The notes: generated by a model not told the origin, from the sequence alone. A stretch of DNA of 64,000 nt from an uncultured Eubacteriales bacterium (GCA_902793605.1 CADBEB010000002.1:151682-215681), one strand, 5' to 3'; counted from the first letter of the stretch, positions 36,206-43,265 are shown. Numbers and translations are program-made.

Positions 36206-36955
36206 TTACGGTTCAGCGGTAATGAAGTAGATCATATCGGTGATTTCGCGGATGCCGCCCTTGCCAAAGCGGTTCATCTTCACGCCGTTCACCACGAGGC
36301 AGGCGGAGTTTCCGCCGTCCAGGTTATAGGCCTGCTTCGCGCCGACGTCGTAGGCCAGCTGGGCCAGCTGCGGCGCGGAGAAACCATGCTCCTTGTCCGA
36401 CTTGTTTTCCGGGCCTTCTGTGGTGATGATCAGGTAGCTGAGCGTGTCCATCTGGCAGATGCACTGCCGCTGGGTGTTGTTCAGCAGGCCCATCCCGGGG
36501 CCGGAACCGTATTTGTTGTCCGTGATCTCGACTTTCTGCCCGTCGACCACCAGCGCGGGACCGAACATGAAGCTGTGCATGATGTTCCCGACATAAGGCG
36601 CGAACTCCTGGTCCTCCGGCTTGCAGAGGATGTGGAAGTTGCCCTCGTCATCAATGATCAGGGTGTCGTAGTTGCCGAAGGGTTTCTCCGGGCGGATCAG
36701 CACGCCGTTGCGGTAGATCACGCCTTCGCGGCGGCCGGAATACCAGTCCCCGTTGATGGCGACGACAGCCTTGACGTTGATCGCCTTCTTGACCGGGCTG
36801 GTCTCGCCGGTGACGAGGGTTCGCAGCTGGCTGGGATCGGCGATCTGGACCCAGGTGAAATATACCCTGGTGTTGTTGACAATCCGGCTCTCGATCTTCA
36901 CATAGAGGGTGCTGTCCCGGTACTCGACGGGAGCGCCGGTGGCCTCGTCCGTCAC
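36206..36955 (-). CDS. Phosphodiester glycosidase family protein (NAGPA domain)
   Basis: The domain related to the mammalian uncovering enzyme, which removes N-acetylglucosamine from a phosphodiester. Motifs are VVAINGDWYSGRREGVIYRNG, SFMFGPALVVDG, and the C-terminal QAYNLDGGNSACLVVNG with the active-site region. Bacterial members act on cell-surface sugars. The first usable standard start is GTG 36955, giving 249 residues, but the same frame stays open for a further 189 bases that encode a likely export signal (next entry). The native protein is therefore probably longer and exported. It lies between a DUF1858 gene and the Lgt-like gene. Confidence 0.8.
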   Translation of the reverse strand: MTDEATGAPVEYRDSTLYVKIESRIVNNTRVYFTWVQIADPSQLRTLVTGETSPVKKAINVKAVVAINGDWYSGRREGVIYRNGVLIRPEKPFGNYDTLIIDDEGNFHILCKPEDQEFAPYVGNIMHSFMFGPALVVDGQKVEITDNKYGSGPGMGLLNNTQRQCICQMDTLSYLIITTEGPENKSDKEHGFSAPQLAQLAYDVGAKQAYNLDGGNSACLVVNGVKMNRFGKGGIREITDMIYFITAEP

Positions 36956-37144
36956 GAAGTTTTCCGCTTTCGCGTCATAGGGCGTGGGGAAGGCTTCCTT
37001 CGGGCTCGGCAGGGGCAGCAGCGGTTCCGGGTTCGGGTTCTCCAGCTCTACCGGCGTATAGACGGGCAGGTCGGTGCTTTCCGCGCCGGCATAGGGCAGG
37101 GCGGACGGAACGATGAACGGGACAAGCAGCAGCGGAGTGTTGAT
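36956..37144 (-). other. Open upstream frame of the glycosidase with signal-peptide-like start
   Basis: The glycosidase frame continues upstream without a stop and encodes NTPLLLVPFIVPSALPYAGA, a hydrophobic export-like segment, then a Pro-rich linker (ELENPNPEPLLPLPSPKEA). No ATG, GTG or TTG occurs at its head. The frame begins at ATC 37144, which overlaps the DUF1858 stop as TAATC, exactly where a coupled TAATG start would be expected. Either ATC is used, or the start has been lost by mutation. Confidence 0.55.
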
Positions 37145-37356
37145 TACTTGTTCTCGGCGATCTTTTCGTTGATGGCGTCGATCACCTGTTCCGCGGGGAT
37201 GCCGTGCACCATGCAGGCTTCCTCGAGGGATTCGCTGCGGGATGCCGGGCAGCCCAGGCAGTGCATTCCGATGGAGAGAAGGATCTCGATTGCTTCCGGG
37301 TACCGGGTCACGATCTCGCCGATCAGCGTTTTGCCGTTGACATATTGTTCAGCCAT
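37144..37356 (-). CDS. DUF1858 domain protein
   Basis: A 70-residue protein consisting of one DUF1858 domain, also called the hybrid-cluster-protein-associated redox disulfide domain. The pair CLGCPAS (C33 and C36 approximately) is the expected redox or metal-binding site, within IEILLSIGMHCLGC. Its partner is unknown; it may work with one of the iron-sulfur proteins encoded nearby. A CGGAGGT site precedes ATG 37356. Its stop overlaps the beginning of the glycosidase frame. Confidence 0.88.
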   Translation of the reverse strand: MAEQYVNGKTLIGEIVTRYPEAIEILLSIGMHCLGCPASRSESLEEACMVHGIPAEQVIDAINEKIAENK

Positions 37357-37389
37357 AGCTCTGATACCTCCGAAAAAATATTACGAATT

Positions 37390-37418
37390 ATGATACTATA
37401 TTTGGAACTAAAAAACAA
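37390..37418 (-). promoter_or_regulatory. Promoter of the DUF1858-glycosidase-Lgt-like unit
   Basis: Minus strand TTGTTT (plus 37413-37418), 17-bp spacer, TATCAT (plus 37390-37395). The -35 overlaps the T run of the preceding terminator. Confidence 0.55.
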
Positions 37419-37442
37419 GGGAGAGCCGCAGGCTCTCCCTTG
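37411..37442 (-). terminator. Terminator of thrH
   Basis: CAAGGGAGAGCC (37416-37427), loop GCA, GGCTCTCCCTTG (37431-37442), followed on the minus strand by TTTTT. Perfect 12-bp stem. Confidence 0.9.
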
Positions 37443-37453
37443 CGGAAAAACGG

Positions 37454-38053
37454 TCAGTATGCTTTTCGGATCAGGGCCAGGAGGTCGTCGTAGGACTCGC
37501 AGGCGGGCAGTTCCGGATGGTCCTTCCTGATCTGCTCGGTGCTGCGGAAGAGGATGCCGGCCTTGCTCGCCTGGATCATCCCGAGGTCGTTGTAGCTGTC
37601 TCCGGCGGCGATGGTCTCGAAGCCGATGCCCTGCAGGGCCTTCACCGTGGTCAGCTTGCTCTTCTCCACGCGGATGCGGTAGTTGTTGATCATCCCGTCT
37701 TCCCCGACCTCCAGCTCGTTGCAGAAGATCGTCGGCCAGCCGAGCTTCTTCATCAGGGGCGAAGCGAACTGCGTGAAGGTATCGGAGAGGATGAGCGCCT
37801 GGGTCTCGCTGCGCAGGGTGTCCAGGAACTCTTTCGCGCCGGGCATGGGATCGATCGTGGCGATCGTGGCCTGGATGTCCTTCAGGCCCAGGCCATGCTC
37901 CCGCAGGATGCCGAGGCGCCACTTCATCAGCTTGTCATAGTCCGGCTCGTCCCGTGTGGTGCGCTTCAGCTCCGGGATGCCGCTGGCCTGGGAAAAAGCG
38001 ATCCAGATCTCCGGAACCAGGACGCCTTCAAGATCCAGACATACAATATTCAT
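37454..38053 (-). CDS. thrH: Bifunctional phosphoserine phosphatase/homoserine phosphotransferase ThrH
   Basis: A 199-residue HAD enzyme closely resembling Pseudomonas ThrH: MNIVCLDLEGVLVPEIWIAF with the DLEG form of the catalytic DxDG motif (D7, E9), TTRDEPDYD, LILSDTF and AAGDSYNDLGM. It removes phosphate from phosphoserine and can pass it to homoserine, feeding serine and threonine supply. Length equals the family's 200 residues. Upstream lies a copy of the dispersed repeat; no good binding site precedes the ATG, except a distant AAGGAGGT inside the repeat, so translation initiation may be weak. Confidence 0.92.
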   Translation of the reverse strand: MNIVCLDLEGVLVPEIWIAFSQASGIPELKRTTRDEPDYDKLMKWRLGILREHGLGLKDIQATIATIDPMPGAKEFLDTLRSETQALILSDTFTQFASPLMKKLGWPTIFCNELEVGEDGMINNYRIRVEKSKLTTVKALQGIGFETIAAGDSYNDLGMIQASKAGILFRSTEQIRKDHPELPACESYDDLLALIRKAY

Positions 38054-38067
38054 AGATTTTTTGGAGG

Positions 38068-38140
38068 GCTTTCCGCAAGAAATCGAACGTTGATTTGCTC
38101 GCGCGCCGCGCGGCAGCGCCCCCTTACCTCCTTCGGTTAC
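38068..38140. repeat. Dispersed GC-rich repeat, copy 2
   Basis: Begins GCTTTCCGCAAGAAATCG, has an extra segment TTGATTTGCT, then CGCGCGCCGCGCGGCAGCGC and ends CTTCGGTTACAATG. The ends match copies 1 and 3. It lies immediately upstream of thrH, with AAGGAGGT on the thrH strand inside it. Confidence 0.6.
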
Positions 38141-38183
38141 AATGTGTTTACTAACATATCACAGCCGAAAAAGCGGCGTCAAG

Positions 38184-38209
38184 AAAAAATCCCCGCTGAA
38201 GCGGGGATT
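38184..38209 (-). terminator. Terminator of the rubredoxin gene
   Basis: AATCCCCGCT pairs with AGCGGGGATT around a tight loop (38189-38209), followed on the minus strand by TTTTTTC. Confidence 0.8.
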
Positions 38210-38225
38210 CGTCGGGTCATTCGTT

Positions 38226-38378
38226 TCAGGCAGGAGTGAACGCGTCCTTGCCCAGACCGCAGACGGGACATACCCAGTCATCCGGGATGTCTTCCCAGGC
38301 CGTGCCGGGGGCGATGCCGCTGTCGGGATCGCCGGTTTCCGGATCATAGATATAGCCGCAGGGACATTCGTACTTCAT
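38226..38378 (-). CDS. Rubredoxin with a CxC first knuckle
   Basis: A 50-residue iron protein that carries single electrons, usually to oxygen- or peroxide-reducing enzymes such as rubrerythrin. The body [26 protein letters not shown] is classic rubredoxin. The second ligand pair is C37-PV-C40, but the first is C5-P-C7 ([10 protein letters not shown]), one residue shorter than the usual C-x-x-C. ATG 38378 follows AAGGAGGCTCACTTTC. It has a strong promoter and its own terminator, so it is a single-gene unit. Confidence 0.92.
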   Translation of the reverse strand: MKYECPCGYIYDPETGDPDSGIAPGTAWEDIPDDWVCPVCGLGKDAFTPA

Positions 38379-38428
38379 GAAAGTGAGCCTCCTTATTTCT
38401 GTTTTGCTGCTATTTCAGCTTTAAGGAC

Positions 38429-38457
38429 ATCATAAGCAATGCCTCCTGTTTCGTCAA
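38429..38457 (-). promoter_or_regulatory. Promoter of the rubredoxin gene
   Basis: Minus strand TTGACG (plus 38452-38457), 17-bp spacer, TATGAT (plus 38429-38434). Confidence 0.72.
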
Positions 38458-38524
38458 GGGGAGTTTTCCGATCGCCACCCCCGGACTTCTTCGGGCATGC
38501 CGCTGTCTGACGGATGCCTGCCGA

Positions 38525-38553
38525 TAGACAAAACAACCGGTTCCTGTTATAAC
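38525..38553 (+). promoter_or_regulatory. Promoter of the GTPase-nuclease gene
   Basis: TAGACA (38525-38530), 17-bp spacer, TATAAC (38548-38553), 31 bp before the start codon. Confidence 0.68.
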
Positions 38554-38583
38554 TGAAGCAAAGAAGAAAAAGGAGGATCGGCG

Positions 38584-41232
38584 ATGGGCGGAAAACTGAC
38601 GGTCGGGCTGGCGGCGCACGTGGATGCCGGCAAGACCACCCTGTCGGAAGCCATGCTGTTCCTCAGCGGGACAGTGCGCCGGCAGGGCCGGGTGGACCAT
38701 GGGGACGCCTTCCTGGATACCGACCGGATTGAGAAGGAGCGGGGGATCACCATCTTCTCGAAGGAGGCGCGGCTGGCCTGGAACAAGGCGGACATCACCC
38801 TTGTGGATACGCCCGGGCATACGGATTTTGCGGGAGAGACGGAGCGGGCCATCGGTATCCTGGACGCGGCGGTGCTGGTAATCAGCGCGCCGGACGGCAT
38901 CCAGTCCCATACGCGTACGCTCTGGAAGCTTCTGGAAAAGCATGGCGTTCCGGTCGTCCTTTTTGTGAACAAGATGGACCGGTATACCGGGGACCGGGAA
39001 GACCTGGTCCGCTCCTTGTCTGCCCTGTCCGACCGGATCACGGATTTCACCGGGGATCCGGCGGAGAAGATTGCCCTGTGCGACGAGGCCTGCCTGGATC
39101 TTTATCTGCGGGAGGGGTCGATCCCGGAGGGCCGGATTCATGCCATGGTGCGGGAAAGAAAGCTCTTTCCCTGCTTTTTCGGCGCTGCCCTGCGCAACGA
39201 GGGGATCGCGCCGCTGCTGGACTTCCTGGACGCCTTTGCCGGCGGGATCGAACGGCCGAAGGAGTTCGGCGCAAAAGTGTATAAAATCGCGCGGGATCCG
39301 CAGGGCGGCCGTCTGACTTTCCTGAAAGTGACCGGCGGCGTGCTGAAGGCCCGGGATCCGCTCAGCGGCGGATCAGGAGATGCCGCCTGGACCGAGAAGA
39401 CCTCCGGGATCCGCCTGTATTCCGGGGCGCGCTTTGCAGCCGTGCCGAAGGCGGAGGCGGGCGAGGTCTGCTGCGTGACCGGCCTGACGAAGGCGATGCC
39501 GGGCGACGGTCTCGGCTTCGAGTCCGCCGGCGGCGGACCGACCCAGCGCCCCTGCTTTGCCTGCCGGGTCGTGCCCGAAGGCGGCGCGGACCTTCATAAG
39601 GTGCTGGACTGCCTGCGGATGCTCGAGGAGGAGGAACCCCTCCTGCAGACGGAATTCATCGAGGCCCGGCGGGAGATCCGGGTGCACTCCATGGGCGACG
39701 TCTACCTGGAGGTGCTGCAGCGGCAGATGCGGGACCGCTTCGGTCTGGAGATCTCCTTCGGCGACAGCAGCGTCCTCTACCGCGAGACGATCGCGGGGGC
39801 CGTGGAGGGCGTCGGCCACTATGAGCCCCTGCGCCATTACGCGGAGGTGCACCTCTGGCTGGAACCGCTCCCGGCGGGCAGCGGGCTGGAGTTTGCCTCG
39901 GATGTTTCCACGGACGACCTGGCGCTGAACTGGCAGCGGCTGATCCTGACCCACCTGCAGGAAAAGGTGCACCGGGGTGTGCTGACCGGTTCCCCGGTCA
40001 CGGATATGCGGATTACGCTGATCGGCGGGAAGGCGCATCTCAAGCATACCGAAGGCGGAGACTTCCGCCAGGCGACCTACCGGGCCGTGCGCCAGGGGCT
40101 GATGAAGGCGGAAAACGTGCTGCTGGAGCCGTACCTGATGCTGGAGATCACCGCGCCGGCGGAGAGTCTCGGGCGGATCATGAACGACCTGTCCCTCATG
40201 GAGGGGAAGCCGGAGGCGCCGGAGGACGCGGAGGACGGGAACCGCAGGATCCGGGCAGTCGTCCCGGCGTCCGCCTGCCGGAACTACGGGCGGGACCTGA
40301 GCGCCCAGACCCGGGGACAGGGCCGGGTGACCGCTTCCTTCCATGCCTACCTGCCCTGCGCGAATGCGGGAAAGGTGATCGCGGAGCGCGGCTATGATCC
40401 GCTCCGGGATGTGATGAACTCCCCGGATTCCGTGTTCTGTTCCCACGGCGCGGGGGTAGCGGTCCCCTGGGACCGGGTGGAGCAGTTCATGCACCTGCCG
40501 CTGCGCGGGGACCGGAAAAGCACGGTCTCCGGAACGGGCGGAACGGCTCCGGCGGTGCGTCCGGCGGCCGCGGGATACCGGGGCACCGCGGAGGAGGACG
40601 AGGCCCTGCGGATCATTTTCGAGAAGACTTACGGCCCGGCGAAGTCCAGGCAGCTGCTGGCCCCGGTGCCGAAGGAGGTACCGGCGGAGAGCGCACCGGC
40701 GGAAAAGCGGGAGCCGCTGCCGGAGCGGGAGATCCTGCTCATCGACGGATACAACGTCCTCTTTGCCTGGGAGGAGTTCAGACCCTTGCTCCCGGATCAC
40801 TTTGACGCGGCCCGGACTCAGTTGACGGACCTGATGTGCGACTATGCCGGGATGACGGGAAAGGACGTGATCCTGGTCTTTGACGCCTACAAGGTGAAGG
40901 GCAATCCCGGATCCGCGGAGCGGTTCCGGAACATCTGGGTGGTCTATACCCGGGAGGCGCAGACCGCGGACGCGTTCATCGAGAAGACGACCCTGCTCGC
41001 CCGGCAGAAGGCGCGGGTGCGCGTGGTGACCTCCGACCGGCCGGAGCAGCTGATCGCCCTGGGGAACGAGGCGATGCGGACCTCCGCCCGGGAGTTCCGC
41101 AGGGAAGTGGAACAGGTGCAGGGAAGCATCGCGGAGTTCATCGAAAAAAACAACCGCCCCGGATCGGAGCGGTCGTTTGAGAGACTCTATAAAGAAGCCT
41201 GGAAGGAAAAGCGGGGGGCTGTCAAATCTTAG
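38584..41232 (+). CDS. EF-G/TetM-like translational GTPase fused to a YacP/Rae1-like NYN nuclease
   Basis: An 882-residue fusion. Residues 1-230 are a translational GTPase: AHVDAGKTT (11-19), RGITI (53-57), DTPGH (75-79), NKMD (129-132). Domains II to V of the EF-G/TetM fold extend to about 660 (MGDVYLEVLQRQMRDRFGLEI and VMNSPDSVFCSHGAG are recognisable). After a linker, residues 717-882 form an NYN/PIN-like domain similar to YacP: LIDGYNVLFAW with D721, ILVFDAYKV, TREAQTADAFIEK, and VTSDRPEQLIALGNEAMRTSAREF. TetM-type factors act on stalled or drug-bound ribosomes; YacP (Rae1) cuts mRNA in the ribosomal A site. A ribosome-rescue or mRNA-quality role is inferred. Start after AAAGGAGGATCGGCG. 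Single-gene unit, convergent with trpB2. Confidence 0.9.
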   Translation: MGGKLTVGLAAHVDAGKTTLSEAMLFLSGTVRRQGRVDHGDAFLDTDRIEKERGITIFSKEARLAWNKADITLVDTPGHTDFAGETERAIGILDAAVLVISAPDGIQSHTRTLWKLLEKHGVPVVLFVNKMDRYTGDREDLVRSLSALSDRITDFTGDPAEKIALCDEACLDLYLREGSIPEGRIHAMVRERKLFPCFFGAALRNEGIAPLLDFLDAFAGGIERPKEFGAKVYKIARDPQGGRLTFLKVTGGVLKARDPLSGGSGDAAWTEKTSGIRLYSGARFAAVPKAEAGEVCCVTGLTKAMPGDGLGFESAGGGPTQRPCFACRVVPEGGADLHKVLDCLRMLEEEEPLLQTEFIEARREIRVHSMGDVYLEVLQRQMRDRFGLEISFGDSSVLYRETIAGAVEGVGHYEPLRHYAEVHLWLEPLPAGSGLEFASDVSTDDLALNWQRLILTHLQEKVHRGVLTGSPVTDMRITLIGGKAHLKHTEGGDFRQATYRAVRQGLMKAENVLLEPYLMLEITAPAESLGRIMNDLSLMEGKPEAPEDAEDGNRRIRAVVPASACRNYGRDLSAQTRGQGRVTASFHAYLPCANAGKVIAERGYDPLRDVMNSPDSVFCSHGAGVAVPWDRVEQFMHLPLRGDRKSTVSGTGGTAPAVRPAAAGYRGTAEEDEALRIIFEKTYGPAKSRQLLAPVPKEVPAESAPAEKREPLPEREILLIDGYNVLFAWEEFRPLLPDHFDAARTQLTDLMCDYAGMTGKDVILVFDAYKVKGNPGSAERFRNIWVVYTREAQTADAFIEKTTLLARQKARVRVVTSDRPEQLIALGNEAMRTSAREFRREVEQVQGSIAEFIEKNNRPGSERSFERLYKEAWKEKRGAVKS

Positions 41233-42592
41233 GCAGGCGCGCACGGAAGGCGGTCAGCTCCTCGTCGGTGGGGATGTAGTCGTCCATCTTGCCGTCGTGG
41301 TACTTCTCATACGCAACCAGATCGAAATAGCCGGTACCGGTGAGGCCGAAGAGGATCGTCTTCTCCTCGCCGGTTTCCTTGCACTTCAGGGCCTCGTCGA
41401 TCGCGGCACGGATCGCGTGGCTGCTTTCCGGCGCGGGCAGGATGCCCTCGGTGCGGGCGAAGGTCTCCGCGGCTTCGAAAACGCTGGTCTGGGGCACGGA
41501 TATGGCCTCCATCAACCCGTCGTCGTACAGCTGGGACAGGATGGGGCTCATGCCGTGGTACCGCAGGCCGCCGGCGTGGTTCGGGGCGGGGATGAAATCG
41601 GAGCCCAGGGTGTACATCTTCGACAGCGGGCAGACCATGCCGGTGTCGCAGAAGTCGTAGGCGTAGATGCCGCGGGTGAGGCTCGGGCAGGAGGCGGGCT
41701 CGACGGCGATGATCCGGTAGTCCGCTTCGCCGCGGAGCTTCTCGCCCATGAACGGGGCGATCAGGCCGCCCAGGTTGCTGCCGCCGCCGGCGCAGCCGAT
41801 GATGATATCCGGCTTGATGCCGTACTTGTCCATGGCGATTTTGGTCTCCATGCCGATGACCGACTGGTGCAGCAGTACCTGGTTCAGCACACTGCCCAGA
41901 ACGTAGCGGTATCCGGGATTGCTGACGGCCACTTCCACGGCCTCGGAGATCGCGCAGCCGAGGGAGCCGGTGGTCCCGGGATGCTCGGCGAGGATCTTCT
42001 GGCCGACCTGGGTGGTCATGGACGGAGAGGGCGTCACGGAAGCGCCGTAGACCCGCATGACCTCGCGGCGGAAGGGCTTCTGCTCATAGGATACCTTGAC
42101 CATGTAGACCTTGCAGTCCAGCTCGAAGTATGCGCAGGCCATCGAGAGGGCGGTGCCCCACTGGCCAGCGCCTGTCTCGGTCGTCACGCCTTTGAGGCCC
42201 TGCTTTTTGGCGTAGTATGCCTGGGCGATGGCGGAGTTCAGCTTGTGGCTGCCGCTGGTGTTGTTGCCTTCAAACTTGTAGTAGATCTTTGCCGGGGTAC
42301 CCAGCTTCTTCTCGAGGCAGTAGGCCCGGACCAGGGGAGAGGGCCGGTACATCTTGTAGAAGTCGAGGATCTCCCGGGGGATCGGGTACTCGCGGGTGTC
42401 GTTGTCCAGTTCCTGCTTCACCAGGTCTTCGCAGAAGACGCCGGAAAGCTCCTCGGCGGTCATGGGCTGGTGCGTGCCGGGGTTGAGCAGGGGGGCGGGC
42501 TTGTTCTTCATGTCGGCCCGCAGGTTGTACCAGTAAGCGGGCATCTCGTTTTCGTTCAGGTAGATCTTGTAGGGGATTTCGTTCTTGGACAT
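41222..42592 (-). CDS. TrpB2-type tryptophan synthase beta chain
   Basis: A 456-residue PLP enzyme of the TrpB2 branch, which is longer than TrpB1 and usually not bound to TrpA. The PLP lysine is in NNTSGSHKLNSA, the phosphate loop in CAGGGSNLGG, and the catalytic glutamate region in TETGAGQWG. It can make tryptophan from indole and serine, or salvage indole. ATG 42592 follows AAGGAG with eight bases between. A T-box leader with a UGG specifier controls it. A normal TrpB1 is encoded in the trp operon at 49303, so this is a second, separately regulated enzyme. Its 3' end overlaps the preceding convergent gene by 11 bases. Confidence 0.93.
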   Translation of the reverse strand: MSKNEIPYKIYLNENEMPAYWYNLRADMKNKPAPLLNPGTHQPMTAEELSGVFCEDLVKQELDNDTREYPIPREILDFYKMYRPSPLVRAYCLEKKLGTPAKIYYKFEGNNTSGSHKLNSAIAQAYYAKKQGLKGVTTETGAGQWGTALSMACAYFELDCKVYMVKVSYEQKPFRREVMRVYGASVTPSPSMTTQVGQKILAEHPGTTGSLGCAISEAVEVAVSNPGYRYVLGSVLNQVLLHQSVIGMETKIAMDKYGIKPDIIIGCAGGGSNLGGLIAPFMGEKLRGEADYRIIAVEPASCPSLTRGIYAYDFCDTGMVCPLSKMYTLGSDFIPAPNHAGGLRYHGMSPILSQLYDDGLMEAISVPQTSVFEAAETFARTEGILPAPESSHAIRAAIDEALKCKETGEEKTILFGLTGTGYFDLVAYEKYHDGKMDDYIPTDEELTAFRARLPKI

Positions 42593-42621
42593 GGTGCAGG
42601 CTCCTTTCTTTTTTCGGGACA

Positions 42622-42905
42622 ATAAAACCTGTCCCGGCATTGTTCGCTGGGACAGGTCTGAAATTCAGCCTGCGGTGCCACCCGGCTTGGCGCTTTCGCG
42701 CCCACTCATGCGTACGCCTGAACGGATCATTGATACGCGGACCTTTGATGACGGAGGGTCGTCTCCGTCTTACATACTCGGGCTTCTGCCCTTTCTGTTC
42801 GCCCTCGGAAGTCCATTCCTTTTCCCGGTTCCTGCCGCATTTCCACCGCCGGCGGCTCTCTGAAAAGAACGAAGGGGAAAGTACTCACTCTTCTTCAACG
42901 GTTTA
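42622..42905 (-). promoter_or_regulatory. T-box leader, tryptophan specific, upstream of trpB2
   Basis: Read on the minus strand: GAAGAAGAGTGAGTA at the base of stem I; GCGGTGGAAATGCGGC; the specifier loop GGAATGGACTTCC with codon UGG at plus 42815-42813; the T-box proper GGTGGCACCGCAGG at plus 42682-42669; and a terminator ACCTGTCCC/GGGACAGGT (plus 42657-42627) with a TTTTATT tract. Uncharged tRNA-Trp would pair with UGG and the T-box and prevent termination, turning trpB2 on when tryptophan is scarce. Confidence 0.93.
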
Positions 42906-42909
42906 TCAG

Positions 42910-42938
42910 AGCATAGCATACCCGGATCCGGATGGCAA
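42910..42938 (-). promoter_or_regulatory. Promoter of the T-box/trpB2 unit
   Basis: Minus strand TTGCCA (plus 42933-42938), 17-bp spacer, TATGCT (plus 42910-42915), a few bases upstream of stem I. Confidence 0.7.
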
Positions 42939-42987
42939 GGGCACGGATTGTTTTTCGAATGTTTTTAGCGTGATAAAGCGGTAAACC

Positions 42988-43000
42988 CCGTTGACAACGG
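42988..43000. promoter_or_regulatory. Palindrome over the trp operon -35
   Basis: CCGTTGACAACGG is a perfect inverted repeat with 6-base arms around a central A, and it contains the -35 hexamer TTGACA. It may be the operator of a repressor, which is not identified. Confidence 0.45.
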
Positions 43001-43020
43001 TCCGGCAGATAGGATAAAAT
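42991..43020 (+). promoter_or_regulatory. Promoter of the aroF-trp operon
   Basis: TTGACA (42991-42996), 18-bp spacer, TAAAAT (43015-43020). It is divergent from the trpB2 promoter, 53 bp between the two -35 hexamers. Confidence 0.75.
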
Positions 43021-43053
43021 CCCCGCAAACAGAGGAAAGGCGGTGGGAGCGTG

Positions 43054-43212
43054 ATGAAGCAGGATCCGGGTATCCGTTCCATGTCTTCCCGCCGTACAGC
43101 AGAACAGACCAGCACCATGAGCCGCGCTGCGCGTTTCTTTTCCGCGCTGCGCGTTTTCTTTTTTGGCTGGTGGTCCTGGCGTACCGGTCTGCCCGTCTGT
43201 GAAGACTGCTGA
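43054..43212 (+). CDS. Trp/Phe-rich leader peptide of the aroF-trp operon
   Basis: A 52-codon reading frame with a GGGAG site just upstream. Its second half reads SRAARFFSALRVFFFGWW and then SWRTGLPVCEDC, with three Trp codons within four (43168-43179) and five Phe codons before them. The GWWSWRT part resembles the E. coli trp leader. A terminator follows 24 bases after the stop. An internal ATG at 43117 could make a 31-residue form. Stalling at Trp or Phe codons when those tRNAs are uncharged should prevent termination. This is the standard logic of leader-peptide attenuation; it is rarely reported in clostridia. The exact antiterminator fold was not resolved. Confidence 0.8.
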   Translation: MKQDPGIRSMSSRRTAEQTSTMSRAARFFSALRVFFFGWWSWRTGLPVCEDC

Positions 43213-43235
43213 ATCCATGAAAAGGATCATTGAGG

Positions 43236-43265
43236 CGGCTCTTCCGGACGGAAGGGCCGATTTTT
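43236..43265 (+). terminator. Attenuator terminator of the aroF-trp operon
   Basis: CGGCTCTTCC (43236-43245), loop GGAC, GGAAGGGCCG (43250-43259), then ATTTTT. Ten base pairs with one wobble. It lies between the leader peptide and aroF, so it must be conditional for the operon to be transcribed from the promoter at 42991. An upstream CCGG...GCC (43184-43193) can pair with part of its left arm. Confidence 0.85.

Noticed and set aside
38584..41232. Acquired tetracycline resistance gene
   Set aside because: The GTPase is TetM-like, but the base composition matches its neighbours, there are no mobile elements, and the NYN fusion is unlike acquired tet genes.
42895..43230. A 111-codon minus-strand frame between trpB2 and aroF
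   Set aside because: It runs antisense across the trp promoter and leader and has no binding site; the T-box and leader peptide explain the region better.
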